Of a stretch of DNA of 37,500 nt, positions 1-9,404 are shown piece after piece. A program made the translations under genes and the position numbers. Position 1 is the stretch's first letter; every line of letters begins with the position of its first letter. The notes under the pieces are model-generated. The model ran no database searches and was not told where the DNA came from. It saw only the letters and a list, made by a program, of their open reading frames with translations. The stretch is from Prorocentrum cordatum (Eukaryota; Sar; Dinophyceae; Prorocentrales; Prorocentraceae), in the NCBI GenBank assembly GCA_963575745.1, contig CAUYUJ010021151.1, forward strand, positions 5,001-42,500, read 5' to 3'.

Positions 1-53
1 GAGAGGTGTCGCGAACGACGAAGAGCCTTCGTCCCGTTGTTGTGCGAGACTCT

Positions 54-170
54 GGGAGGAGGAGGAGGAGGAGGAGGAAGAGGGAGGAGGAGGAAGAGGG
101 AGGAGGAGAAGAGGAGGAGGAGGAGGAGGAGGAAGGAGGAGGAGGAGGAGGAGGAGGAGGAGGAGGAGGT
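54..170 (+). repeat. (GGA)n microsatellite
   Basis: A nearly pure GGA/GAA tract. Apparent poly-Gly, poly-Glu and poly-Arg frames across it are artefacts. Between it and the CTC tract near 480 there is GC-rich DNA with no recognisable gene. Confidence 0.9.
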
Positions 171-477
171 CTATGACCCGTGTTGGCCACGAACAATGTT
201 CCGGACGTTCCGGACATGCTCCGGGCAAAAAGTTGTGCCGGGCAATTGGTTGCTCCGGACAGCTGTAGGAATTGACGTCCTTGGGGGCCGCGCGAGCGCC
301 CTCGGCCCGCGCCGCGCCCTCGGGTCATAGACTGTGACCCGAGGGCGCGGGCGCGGATATGCTCGCCGCTCGTGGCCTTTCCCCCCCCCTTCCCCCCAGC
401 AGCAACAAAAAACACAAGCGCGCACCGGAGGCCACCCTGGCCCAGGACGTCGGAGGAGGAGGAAGAGGGTCGGAGGA

Positions 478-780
478 GACCTCCTCCTCCTCCTTTCTCC
501 TCCTCCTCCTCCTCGTCCTCCTCCTCGTCCTCCTCCTCCTCCTCCTCCTCCTTCTCCTCCTCCTCCTCGTCCTCCTCGTCCTCCTCGTCCTCCTCCTCCT
601 CCTCCTCCTCGTCCTCTCCTCCTCCTCCTCCTCCTCCTCCTCGTCCTCCTCCTCGTCCTCCTCCTCCTCCTCCTCTCCCTCCTCCCCTCCTCCTCTCCTC
701 CTCCTCCTCCTCCTCCTCCTCCTCCTCCTCCTCCCTCCTCCTCCTCCTCCTCCTCCTCCTCCTCCTCCTCCTCCTCCTCC
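478..780 (+). repeat. (CTC)n microsatellite upstream of an exon acceptor
   Basis: About 300 bp of CTC/CCT with scattered CGT variants, ending CTCCCAG at 783. On the + strand it is a long polypyrimidine tract immediately before the first recognisable exon, so it probably lies in an intron and could act as the pyrimidine tract. Long open frames through it (poly-Ser, poly-Leu, poly-Pro) are not genes. Confidence 0.85.
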
Positions 781-815
781 CAGGATATCGCCTCAGCCCC
801 GCTTGCGGCCGAGAG

Positions 816-860
816 GTGCTGGAGGAGCTCCAGGAGCAGCAGGCCGTGCTGGCCGAGCAG
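816..860 (+). CDS. Exon 1 candidate: coiled-coil segment
   Basis: Reads VLEELQEQQAVLAEQ, a charged heptad-like helix. The acceptor is GAGAG|GTG and the donor is CAG|GCGCCG (a GC donor), both phase 0. Joined to exon 2 the helix continues as ARALAQLRRERSQ, the main reason for the call. Acceptance could instead occur at 783, adding about 11 residues. The exon is short, so it is uncertain on its own. Confidence 0.5.
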
Positions 861-925
861 GCGCCGTTGGCAAAATATCCGAGCCCGGCCTTCGCCGAGC
901 AACGACTCGGGCAGCTCGACTCGAG

Positions 926-1376
926 CAGTGGTGGAGCGTCCTGGCTTGCCTATATCTAGGCCTCCTAGATGGGCTCGGAGTAGATAGGGGTCGGAGGATT
1001 GCGCCTCATCGCCGATGCATCGGTTTTTGCGGCTCGATGCGGAATCCGTTTTTCTTCGCGCTGGCGTCGCCGATGCATCGCCGACGTCGCCGATGCATCG
1101 TCGATGCATCGCCGATGTATGGCCAATGCATCGCCGATGCGGCGCGATCCTCCGACCTCTTCTATTCGGACCCCATCTAGGAGGCCTCTACCATAGGGCC
1201 ACCATTTTTGTTTTGGTGGTTTGCACGAAATGTTATTAGAACATGTCTGGCTGAGGCTGGCTTGTCTTTATGCATCGGGTCTGTGTTCTAAGAGCACGGT
1301 TTTTGTTCTCAGAACATTCTGAGTTTCGAAGAACATGCCGTGGTAAGCCTATAGGAATGCCAGGACTGTCGGTCCC
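926..1376 (+). mobile_element. IE-C copy 1, with FB-2 nested inside
   Basis: Starts CAGTGGTGGAGCGTCC and ends with the family signature GGAATGCCAGGACTGTCGG then TCCC. It shares ordered blocks with copies at 12045, 33090 and 37243, including GGTTTGCACGA and CATGTCTGGCTGAGGC. An FB-2 foldback (949-1187) splits it just after CTTGCCTATA. No clear target duplication remains. Confidence 0.65.
949..1187. repeat. FB-2 foldback copy a (CGATGCATCG-rich)
   Basis: The outer ends are TCTAGGCCTCCTAGATGGG and CCCATCTAGGAGGCCTC, enclosing GGAGGATTGCGCC / GGCGCGATCCTCC. The core is many copies of ATCGCCGATGC. The whole unit can fold into one long hairpin. Confidence 0.8.
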
Positions 1377-1671
1377 TGCTCAATCGATGGGCGGCGGGGG
1401 TGCAGCCTTCCTCGAAATCAAACGCAAGGTTTTATCCAACCCCCTCGCCTCTGCATTTCATTGCTGATCGTCGCGCGCGACGCGGCCCGCGGGGTCCGGA
1501 ACAAAAAGTTGCAGTCGTCAGTGTCGGCGCGAGCGCTGACATTCGGGGCTTGTGGGCGCCCCAGGAACAACATTGCACATGGGGTTCGGAATGCGTCGAG
1601 CACGCGGCGAAATCTGCAAAAACCCTACCCGAGCCTCCCATCGATCAGCCGCGAGTCCGGGGGGGAAGTGA

Positions 1672-1952
1672 GAAGGGGCGGGCCTTCTCAGAAGGCTCGG
1701 GGGAGCGTAAGACCTGGGTTTGCCGGGACTCGGGTTCGCCATCGTTTTTTGACGACCGCGACTCGGATTTTGACGACGAGGAGGAGTTTTGTGGGATGTC
1801 TGCAGCGGGAGGCCTCGTCAAAATGCAGGCTCGGCCTCGTCATTTTTTTGACGACCTCGTCGGGGATTTCCGAGTCCCCCGTACCCGGGTCTTACGTCTC
1901 CCCGATAGGCTCGGAAGGCCTCGGGCCTTCTGAGAAGTTCGACGGCCAGAGT
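1672..1952. repeat. Family F element inside an outer inverted repeat (1377-2056 has no gene)
   Basis: GGGCCTTCTCAGAAGG near 1680 recurs inverted as CTCGGGCCTTCTGAGAAG near 1920. Inside are inverted GTAAGACC / GGTCTTAC ends and the pattern GACTCGGGTTCGCC, TTTTTTGACGA, GATGTCTGCAGCGGGAG, CCCCCGTACCCGGGTCTT. A second copy lies at 23090-23275. It is probably a small foldback transposon. Confidence 0.6.
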
Positions 1953-2056
1953 GCTTCCGAGAAGAGCCCCGCCGCCCTCTGAGACGGCCTGCCCCCTCTC
2001 GCTGCCTCCCGGGCGCGCCGCCGCATCGCTCCGGGAAAGTCGAGGGCCGGAGGGGG

Positions 2057-2265
2057 TCCCTAAGGGCTTGTCGACTTTTCGCCAATCGACTTGTGAGAAT
2101 CGAGCCAGATAAACCCAGGTAAATGCAGATAAATCGAGGTAAATCCAGGTAAATCTAGATAAATCTGGGCAAATCCAGGTAAATCCAGAGATCTCCAGGG
2201 AAAGTTCGAGCACTTCGCGGCCGCTCCAGCGCGAGTCGAAGGACGGCAGAAGTCGTTAAGCCTTT
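2057..2265 (+). repeat. Family K dispersed repeat, copy 1
   Basis: About 210 bp sharing its full length with 29588-29798: TCCCTAAGGGCTTGTCGAC at the start, a block of roughly 10-bp units of the type GTAAATCCAG in the middle, and GTCGAAGGACGGCAGAAGTC then GTTAAGCCTTT at the end. The two copies are in the same orientation 27.5 kb apart. Confidence 0.8.
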
Positions 2266-2459
2266 ATCGAGGGGGGGCAGCCAAGACGCTGAAAGAAGAG
2301 CCGCTTCGGGCTCGGGTGTTCGGGCCGTTCCGTCGGGGGTGGGCAGATCTGCCACTGAGGGGAGGTTTTACGAAAGGGAGGTTTGTCCACCGTCGCTTCC
2401 TCAGGGCGTGTGTCTCTATTGCTTGGGGCACAATTCAACGGCACCGTAACGGGTACTTA

Positions 2460-2580
2460 CTAACGGGTACTTTGCAATTTTGCCGAAAGTTGCCACTTTA
2501 AGGCTTCTTTCTGGCAATGCAGCGTTGCCCGCATCGGGAAGGGTTGGCTTCGCTGGGTCACTGGCCAAAGTACCCGTTAG
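2460..2580. repeat. Small inverted-repeat element (2269-2895 otherwise featureless)
   Basis: CTAACGGGTACTTTG at 2460-2474 is perfectly inverted at 2566-2580 (CAAAGTACCCGTTAG). A direct extra copy of the left end (TAACGGGTACTTA) precedes it. This 121-bp structure resembles a MITE. The surrounding 600 bp are C- and G-rich with no supported gene. Confidence 0.55.
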
Positions 2581-2895
2581 TGGAGTCCCTGTTTGTGGGG
2601 CGCTGAACAATGGGCATTACAGCCCCCGGCCCCCCCTCCCCGCCCCCCATAATTAACGTAACGCCCCTCCCCGCCAGCGCTCCGGGCACTGCCGCCGTGC
2701 GCACGGCGGGGGGGAGGCGTTGCATTAGGCCCCCCCTGGCCCCTCCCCCCCCCCTCATATAGTGCCCATTATCGCCGAAAATGAAAAACGCGCATTCGCT
2801 CTATGTCGTCGTGGAACCTGTCTGTGGCCTAGGCACGCGGTGGCCAGAAAATTCGCCTTGCTCCTCATCATGCGTTCATGATGGTAGCACCGGGG

Positions 2896-3062
2896 GCGGC
2901 AAAGAGGGGGGTGATGACTAAGGGGGGATGGATATCATGGCGGGGGCCATGAGATTTCCCCAGATTTCATAGCGCCTCTTCTTATTTCATTGCGTCCCTG
3001 GCCCCCCCAAGGGCCGCGCACATGCCGCCAGCCATCATTTGCGCCCCCCCCCCTCTTGGACG
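2896..3062 (+). repeat. Family L dispersed repeat, copy 1
   Basis: GGGGGCGGCAAAGAGGGGGG, GTGATGAC, ATCATGGCG, TTCTTATTTCATTGCGTCCC and CATGCCGCC blocks occur in the same order at 10063-10230. The following stretch to 3640 shows no recognisable gene or repeat. Confidence 0.7.
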
Positions 3063-3640
3063 CCCCCCTCTTGGCCGCCCCCGATAACACGATGTCCTGA
3101 TTGGTTCAGCACGGGGCCCCCGGAAGTCCCGACCTTCTCCCCAGGGCCAGTTTTTCATCTTGAGTCGCTTCTCTTATAGTCCCGGGGCCCGGCGAGGGCC
3201 CCCAGATGCCGAAGACGGCGCAAACAACCTCCCGTCGCGCTTTGTTTCGCGACGCGAGCATGTCTGGGCTTTCCCCCGCCTCCCATGGATTCAGCAGAAT
3301 CGATGGTTGGTGGGGGTAAGATTCGGATGCCGCCACCTGAATGACAAAACAAAACGGGTTCGTCTGCCCCGACATTCGCGCGTAGGCTGCTCGCGCAGGG
3401 TCGCGCGCAGGCGCCCTCGCTTCCAGTGTGGCGTGCCGCGCTGGCGGCCCGCGCAAGCCGCCGCGCAAGGTCGCCGTGCCAGCTGTGGTAGCACACCGAG
3501 TTCGGGCATCTAGATACTTCAGAAGAGCGCTCCTGATGATTTCTTTCGATCGCTGTACCGAACATCTCTGTAGCTCATCTGCAGCTCGAGTTGCATCAAG
3601 AAACTCGTCATCATCTCTAGAAAAACCCTCCCGCGTACAT

Positions 3641-3868
3641 CTAGGCCTCCTAGATGGGGTCCGAGTAGACGGGATCGGAGGATCGCGCCGCATCACCGAG
3701 GCATCGCCGATGCGGCTCGATGTGGAACCCGATTTGTTCCACGTCGACATCGCCGATGCATCGCCGATGCGTCGCCGATGCGTCGACGATGCGCGGCCGA
3801 TGCATCGCCGATGCATCGACGATGCGGAGCGATCCTCCGACCCCATCTATTCCGACCCCATCCAGGAG
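3641..3868. repeat. FB-2 foldback copy b
   Basis: ATCTAGGCCTCCTAGATGGG at the left and GACCCCATCCAGGAGG at the right enclose GGATCGGAGGATCGCGCC and its inverted partner GCGATCCTCCGACC. The core is GATGCATCG repeats plus the family-specific GAACCCGATTTGTTCCACG. An IE-A copy starts 11 bp further on. Confidence 0.8.
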
Positions 3869-3878
3869 GTTTTTAGTA

Positions 3879-4035
3879 TTAAGTCGGGCCTGTCCCTCTA
3901 CAGGAGCATTCAAAATAGTCAAAACATAGCCTGGCGACCATTTTGGCATATTATAGGTATCTGAGGGGCATTGGGGGATCATAATTTCGAGTCGTTCGTC
4001 CGAGATCTGCCTCCAAGGGGACCTGCCCGACCTAA
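3879..4035 (+). mobile_element. IE-A copy 1 (157 bp)
   Basis: Begins TTAAGTCGGGCCTGTCCCTC and ends GGGGACCTGCCCGACCTAA, imperfect terminal inverted repeats of about 25 bp with AT-richer DNA between. No target duplication is visible at this copy. Confidence 0.75.
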
Positions 4036-4078
4036 CTCGGGTACAGGACCCGCCTCTTCTCGCCGCCCCACCCCTTGA

Positions 4079-4303
4079 CATCGCTCGGACGTGTGCATTC
4101 CTCCTCGGCGAGGACCGTCGAGGAGCCTCCTTGATCTTTTGGCGAAAAAGCCCCGCACAAAACCGACAAAAAAAAAACAGGGAATGGACGTCCGAGCGAC
4201 AAAAAAAACGCGCAAACCCGAACAAAAAACACAGGGAATTTGGCGAAGAACCGCGCACAACACCGACAAACAAAAAGCACAGGGAAGGGACGCCCGAGCG
4301 ATG
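4079..4303 (+). mobile_element. Family G MITE-like element, copy 1
   Basis: Inverted ends CATCGCTCGGACGT and ACG(T/C)CCGAGCGATG. The interior block with GCGAAAAA, CGCACAAAACCGAC and ACAGGGAA is duplicated, making it longer than the 121-bp copy at 11051-11171. It ends 17 bp before the acceptor of exon 2. Confidence 0.65.
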
Positions 4304-4320
4304 GCCCCACCCCCCGGCAG

Positions 4321-4416
4321 GCGCGCGCCCTGGCGCAGCTGCGGCGGGAGCGCTCCCAGGCGGCCGGGGACCAGTTCTGGCTCGAGCGCTCCCTGGGCCG
4401 CGAGGGGGCGCCCGAG
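4321..4416 (+). CDS. Exon 2 candidate: coiled-coil segment
   Basis: Acceptor CCCGGCAG|GCGCGC, donor CCCGAG|GAGCGG (a GA donor), 32 codons, phase 0. It reads ARALAQLRRERSQAAGDQFW, then LERSLGREGAPE. The first half continues the heptad pattern of exon 1, and the end joins smoothly to DAAAQRRLF in exon 3. A degenerate copy of GDQFWLERS lies in the next intron (5692-5735). Confidence 0.65.
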
Positions 4417-4476
4417 GAGCGGAGGGGGCGGGCCGCGGCGGGGGCGGCAGCGGCGGCGAGGCCCGAGCCTCGCATG

Positions 4477-4654
4477 CCTCCTCCTCCTCCTCCTCCTCCT
4501 CCTCCTCCTCCTCCTCCTCCTCCTCCTCCTCCTCCTCCCTCCTCCCCTCCTCCTCCTCCTCCTCCTCCTCCTCCTCCTCCTCCTCCTCCTCCTCCTCCTC
4601 CTCCTCCTCCTCCTCCTCCTCCTCCTCCTCCTCCTCCTCCTCCTCCTCCTCCTA
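4477..4654 (+). repeat. (CCT)n microsatellite
   Basis: Nearly pure CCT, interrupted once by CTCCCCTCC, ending CCTCCTAG. It is pyrimidine-rich on the gene's strand. It could encode poly-Pro if exon 2 were extended, but intronic sequence is more likely because exon 2 joins exon 3 well without it. Confidence 0.85.
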
Positions 4655-4767
4655 GGAAGCCGCTGGCATCTTGGACCCGCTGCTCCTGCCCCGAGGGAAG
4701 GGGGCCGACCGGGCCTTCCCTGGGCGAGCTGGCCCACATAATTACCAGCCTGGAACATATCCCTATC

Positions 4768-4840
4768 CCTATGCTGGGCATCTCCTCTTCAGAGGCCAGT
4801 CTTAGGGATTCCCTTATTTTTTGAGGGCGAATCCCTAAGA
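4768..4840 (+). repeat. Family I direct repeat, unit 1
   Basis: ATGCTGGGCATCTCCTC, TAGGGATTCCC, TTTGAGGGCG and ATCCCTAAGAT recur in order at 5098-5170. TTAGGGAT and ATCCCTAA form a local inverted pair. Confidence 0.7.
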
Positions 4841-4926
4841 TTCAGGAGGGGAAAAAACGCACAGACACAAGTAATCGTCGATTTCCCCAAAAATATGGCA
4901 AAATATGGGAAGTGGTGGGGAACCTC
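4841..4926 (+). mobile_element. IE-B copy 1, truncated on the right
   Basis: TTCAGGAGGGGAAAAAACGC, then CACAGACACAA, TCGTCGATT and AAATATGGGAAG match the left half of the IE-B copies at 14101, 20965 and 30770. It stops where the family J repeat begins. Confidence 0.6.
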
Positions 4927-5097
4927 AAACGACGCGAAGATTGGGACAAATTCGGATCGGGATAACTCGAAATCTCTGAGAGTCGGCGGGTTTGGAGGAT
5001 GTATCGGGCGCCGCGGCCGCTCCAGAGCGTTCCGGAACGCTCTGAGAGCGCTCCGGAACGCTCTGGAGCGATTTATCCCGATCCTAGCTCTGTTTTA
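4927..5097 (+). repeat. Family J repeat, copy 1 (inverted at 17542-17712)
   Basis: About 171 bp. It starts AACGACGCGAAGAT and includes GGATCGGGATAACTCGAAAT, an internal palindromic run of CCGGAACGCTCTGAGAGCG and ATTTATCCCGATCCTAGC. Its near-complete reverse complement lies 12.6 kb away. Confidence 0.85.
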
Positions 5098-5170
5098 TAT
5101 GCTGGGCATCTCCTCATCACGCTGCCAGTCTCAGGGATTCCCCTATTGTTTGAGGGCGGATCCCTAAGAT
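5098..5170 (+). repeat. Family I direct repeat, unit 2
   Basis: Second copy of the unit at 4768-4840, with a few substitutions. The two units bracket the IE-B fragment and the family J repeat. Confidence 0.7.
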
Positions 5171-5325
5171 CGTCATCGCCTTTTGGGCGTGTCAGTCTCA
5201 GGGATAGGGATAAGATCGAGGCTGGTAAGCATGCGGTCGGCAGCACATCCTGGGAGCCCCTCGCGTACCCTCGCAGTTCGAAGAAAAAGAAGAATAACAC
5301 AAAGGCCATGAACGGAAACTTTTGC

Positions 5326-5458
5326 GGCGCTCCGCGCGAGGTTCTTGGATCGGCGCCTGGGCCCCCCCGGGCGGCGCTTCCGGCGCCGCCTCTGGCGCGC
5401 TCCGCGCGCCAGGGAACGGGGTCCAGCGCAGATCCAAGAAATCTGCGCGGAGCGCCAA
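5326..5458. repeat. FB-1 foldback copy (GCGC hairpin family)
   Basis: CGCTCCGCGCGAGGTTCTTG, GATCGGCGCC at the left is inverted at the right as GATCCAAGAAATCTGCGCGG then AGCGCC. Between them are the family's GGCGGCGCT / GGCGCC palindromes and CTCCGCGCGCCAGGG. At least ten copies occur in the window. Confidence 0.75.
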
Positions 5459-5578
5459 CAGTTTATGCTTGTGGCGTTTCCCTTTCTTCTTCCATCAGTT
5501 TCCGTTGTTGGAGTGCACCAGCGTCGATGAGCGTTTGGTCCTCGATGAGGCAGCGCCGACGTCCGGCGCCGCTTCGGC

Positions 5579-5692
5579 GTCGACTCGCCCTCCCAGGCGC
5601 TCCCAGGGGCGCTGCGTTTCCCGTCCTGCCTGGGGGCTCCAGGAGGTTCTTCTCGTCGCCACGGCGGGGACCGCCTCGGAGAGCGGGTCGGG
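5579..5692 (+). repeat. Family H repeat, copy 1
   Basis: GTCGACTCGCCCTCCCAGGC, GCTCCCAGG, GCGTTT, CCGTCCT and TTCTCGTCGCCACGGC match 10898-11010 in order. The exon 2-like relic follows immediately. Confidence 0.65.
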
Positions 5693-5735
5693 ATGGCGAC
5701 CAGTGCTGGCTGGAGCGCTCCCAGCCAAAGGAGGG
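5692..5735 (+). pseudogene. Relic or alternative copy of exon 2
   Basis: The frame here gives GDQCWLERSQPKEG against GDQFWLERSLGREG of exon 2, with most of the roughly 40 aligned bases identical. No clean AG acceptor or donor frames it. It could be a decayed exon duplication or an unrecognised alternative exon. Nearby frames do not show the ARALAQLRRER part. Confidence 0.5.
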
Positions 5736-5870
5736 AAAGTCACCTGGACCCGATCATGGGCGTTTGCGAAACGGCCCTGCATGCTTACGAAGCAGCCTTG
5801 CCTGTTCGATTCCTTCTTTGGGCCCTTTGCTAAGCGGCTTCGCGTGTCGGGGTGATTGTGATGAGGGTGG

Positions 5871-6037
5871 AGGGAGGAGGAGGAGGAGGAGGAGGAGGAG
5901 GAGGAGGAGGAGGAGGCGGAGGAGGAGGAGAAGGGAGGAGGAGGAGGAGGAGGAGGAAGAAGGGACGAGGAGGGAGGATGAGGAGGAGGAGGAGGAGGAG
6001 GAGGAGGAGGAGGAGGAGGAAGGAGGAGGAGGAGGAG
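5871..6037 (+). repeat. (GGA)n microsatellite
   Basis: A GGA tract with GAA and CGA variants. From there to 6467 I see no gene and only short T-runs. Confidence 0.9.
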
Positions 6038-6467
6038 TTGTGCTCTCTACCCAGGGCCGCGAGGGGGGAGCGGAGAAGGACCACGGCGAGATGGCGGCGG
6101 CCCTCGTTCCGCTGCGTGGCCCAGACGGGCGGCGCCCCCAGACCCCCGACGTCATATTTTTTTCGCTCCCCGGGACCAGTTTTTCGTCCTGGGTTGTTTT
6201 TTTACGGTCTCGAGGCCCGGCGGCCGAAAATAGCGAAACACCTTCCTCTGCGTTTTTTTGTCATGACTCGAGGGGTCTGGGTCTCGAGTGAATCGAGACG
6301 TCGGTTCTTTCTAGTCTGTTCGGTTTCTCGGGGCCCGTACCATGTTCGGCCACGCACAGAGGGGGTGTGGGTTATGGGCACGCCCCTCTACATATGGAGT
6401 ATCCATAGATAAGCAAAACATAGTCTCGGGACGATGTTTCGATTATGTTTGATTTGTTTGATTATGT

Positions 6468-7034
6468 GTGTTCCCCACATCCAAAGTTGGGTGTTTGTTT
6501 TCTCTGCGCAACCCCCGCGCAGGAACCTCGCACCTCACCCCCTCTCCTCCTCTCCCGTCGCCCACTAACCCATTCACTCAATCACTCACACCGCTATCAT
6601 CAGTCCCACGCGCACACACATGCACACTTACTCACAGTCAATCATCACTCACTCGTCATCACAGTCACTCGATCATTTTCGTTCATTTCTTCCAAGAATA
6701 CCCCTCATCACTCATCGCACTCCCATCACAGCACCATCGTTTTGTTCCCCACATCCAAAGTGGGGGTCTTGTTTTCTCTGCGCACCCCCGTGCAGGAGCA
6801 GGATAACACACCCTTTCCTCTTCTCTCATCGCACACTCATTCACTCATTCACTCAATCACTCACACACTCATCGCGCTCACTCACGCACCAGCTTACTCA
6901 CCCACTCACACACTCACACATACACACTCACTCACCCACCTACCCACACGCACACACTCGTCATCATCACTCACTCACGCATTCACCATCCATTCACTCA
7001 CCCACCGACCTGCCCACTCACTCACTCACACTCA
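6468..7034 (+). repeat. ACTC-rich low-complexity DNA with a repeated 5' block
   Basis: GTTCCCCACATCCAAAGT, TGTTTTCTCTGCGCA and the following CCGTGCAGGA-type block occur at 6468 and again near 6742. Each is followed by long runs of (T)CACTCA. Apparent His/Ser/Thr-rich ORFs are artefacts. Confidence 0.8.
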
Positions 7035-7110
7035 TCTTCGTCATCATCATCACCATCATCATCATCACCATCGTCACCATCATCATCATCATCATCATCA
7101 CCATCGTCAC

Positions 7111-7197
<87 letters not shown>

Positions 7198-7203
7198 TAT
7201 TAC
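7035..7203 (+). repeat. (CAT)n microsatellite
   Basis: Nearly pure CAT with CAC and CGT interruptions in the first third. It reads as poly-His, poly-Ile or, on the other strand, poly-Met in different frames and is not coding. Confidence 0.9.
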
Positions 7204-7259
7204 CATCAATTCACACACTCGCTCACTCATTCACACGCACTCATCTAAGGCGTGAGCTT

Positions 7260-8320
7260 CGTCTGTGAGTGAATTGCGAGGGAGTCTCACGTGGGAGCCC
7301 CCTCCCTATGGGGCCCGCACTTCATGTGAATAATCCCAGCGGGTCGTCGGAATCCTGTACCGGTCGTCGCGTTTGGTTTCGTCAAGCTTGAGTATGGCGG
7401 AGGTCTACGGCGGGAACCTCGTCTGTGAGTGAATTGCGAGGAAGTCTCTGGCGGGTCATCTTAGTAACCCCAGCGGGCCATCGGAACCTAGTAACTGTCA
7501 TCACTTTTGGCTTTTCAAGCCTGAGTGTGGCGGTGGTCTCAGGCGGGAGCACCCTCCTTACGGGGCCCGCAGCTCGTGTCTGTAATCCGAGCGGGTCATC
7601 GGAATCCTGTACCTGTCGTCACTTTTAGGCTCCTGAGGCCTGAGAATGGCGGAAGTCTCGTGAGTGAATCGCGAGGAAGTCTCAGGCGGGAGCCCCTTCC
7701 GTATGGAGCCCCCTGCTCATGTGAGTAATCCGAGCGGGTCATCGGAATCCGGTATTTGTCATTTTTTGGGGGCTCCTGAGGCCTGAGTATGGGACAAGTA
7801 TCAGGCGGGAGCCTCGTCGGTGGGTGAATTCCGAGGAATTCTCAGGCGGGAGCCCCATCCCTATCGGGCCCGCAGATCATGTTATTTATCCGAGCGGGTC
7901 ATCGGAACTTCGTAACTTCCATCTCTTTGGGGCTCCTGCGGCTTGAAAATGAAGGGAGTATCAGGTGGGAGCTTCGTCTGTGCGTGAATTGCGAGGAAAG
8001 GTCAGACGGGGACCCCCTCCTTATGGAGTCCGCAGATCACGTCATGAATTCGAGCGGGCCATCGGAACCGAGTAACTGTCGTCACTTCTGGGCTCGCGGA
8101 TCCTGCATATGGGGGAAGTGTCAGGCGGGAGCCTCGTCCATGAGTGAACTGCGAGGAAGTCTCAGGCGGGAGCCTCCTCTCTATGTGGCTCGCAGCTCAT
8201 GCTATTAATCCGAGCGGGTTATCACAACCCTTCAACTGTCGTCAATTTTGGGCTCCTGAGGCCTGAATTTTTGGGAGGTATGAGGCGGGAGCCTCTTCTG
8301 TGAGCGTATTGCGAGGCAGA
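7260..8320 (+). repeat. Satellite array, about 160-bp unit, 6-7 copies
   Basis: The anchor GCGAGGAAGTCTCAGGCGGG or close variants occurs near 7277, 7436, 7670, 7831, 7989, 8150 and, cut short, 8310. Spacing is 158-161 bp except one 234-bp step. Each unit also has CCCGCAGCTCATGT, AATCCGAGCGGGTCATCGGA, TTTTGGGCTCCTGAGGCCTG and GGGAGCCTCGTCTGTGAGTG. No gene was seen in the array. Confidence 0.85.
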
Positions 8321-8369
8321 ACAGCACGCGCGCTCGTCGCGACTCATGGCGCATGGGCGTGCCCTTCCG

Positions 8370-9132
8370 TTTTGCTGCAGGCCGAAGACGAGTGCAACGC
8401 GTTTCAGGGCGATCCCGACGCGGGTCGGCGCCTCCTGACCTGAACGTCCCGAACATGCACGCGACGGGGGACATCCACGGCGTCTTACCGGCCCACGTCG
8501 GCATGGAGTTGCGATTCACTGCAGTGCAGGAAGAGTTGAAGAAGGGTTGGTCCTCGTGCAGGAGCAACGGGCCACCATCGTGTCTCTCGAGTTCCACCCC
8601 GAGGACGCGCAGCGGTGCGAGAAGCGCACGCCGCGCCAGTTGTTTCGCCCCCGCTTCCTACCGCAGGTGATCTGGCTGCAGGTACACGGCGCACGGGTTC
8701 AAGGAGTCCCCGATCGACCAGGAGGTCGCCGAGATGTTGTGACAGAGCGCCGAAGGCGCTGGCGACGACGGCGAGGCCGAGGCGCGGGCGCGGGGCTTGC
8801 TGATGTTCAGGCCCAGCGAGCAGGAGCTCACGTGGCAGTGCTCGGGGCCGCGAGCTGCGCGCCGCTCGGTGTTCACCATGGCGCATGCGTCCTACCTCGC
8901 CTCGGCGTTGTCGCAGGGCCAGACGTTGCGGAAAGGCGCCACCATCGATTGCGCAAGGGGCGAGGACGCTGGCCGCGCGGGCATGTCGGACGACCAGCGG
9001 TGGCTGCACCTCTACGTCATGTTCTCCCGCGCCTCGCGCTTGCTGAACGCGCAGATCCCGCGGCCGCCCGCGCGCGAGTTTCTGGGGCGAGGGGCCGCCG
9101 GCGCCCTTGCGGACGGCACTGGGGAAGTCTGA
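8370..9132 (+). pseudogene. Broken SF1 (Pif1/RecD2-like) DNA helicase, C-terminal part
   Basis: Pieces in three frames line up as one helicase C-terminus. They are TGDIHGVLPAHVGMELRF near 8460-8520, VQEQRATIVSLEFHPEDAQR near 8560-8620, then MLMFRPSEQELTW and TMAHASYLASALSQGQTL near 8800-8940, and LYVMFSRASRLL near 9010-9045. The last two resemble superfamily-1 motif V (H-S-QG-T) and motif VI (YV-x-SRA). At least two, probably three, frameshifts (near 8420, 8550 and 8690) and an in-frame TGA at about 8751 break it. It lies inside the 7.4-kb intron between exons 2 and 3 and is probably a dead mobile or retroposed copy, since helicase genes of this type are multicopy in dinoflagellates. Family assignment is moderate. 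Confidence 0.6.
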
Positions 9133-9404
9133 CGAGGTAGCGAGGGGCTCCAGGGCAGAGGCGGAGCAGCTCGCGGCCGAACTAGGCTTCGTGCCGCCTC
9201 TCGCCTGAGCGCGGCTGCGCCTCGTTCGATGCCCGCGGGGTTGCCCCAACGGCTTGGTCTCGCGCGCCAGCGGCTCGCGGGGTTGCCGCGACGACCTGGC
9301 CCGCGGGGGTGGCCCCAACGGCTGCGCGATGCGGGCATTGGAAAACGCATCCTTGCTGGCCGAGGTGGCGACGGCGCCGAGGAAAACCGACGCGCGCCAG
9401 GAGG

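Noticed and set aside
171-1180. Several 200-310 residue ORFs on both strands rich in Ser, Leu, Pro, Arg, Gly or Glu
   Set aside because: They are frames through the GGA and CTC microsatellites, with no independent coding signal.
3928-3955. CCATTTTGGC, part of the dinoflagellate spliced-leader sequence
   Set aside because: Only ten bases match, the leader's 3' CTCAAG is absent, and the site lies in the AT-rich interior of IE-A copy 1.
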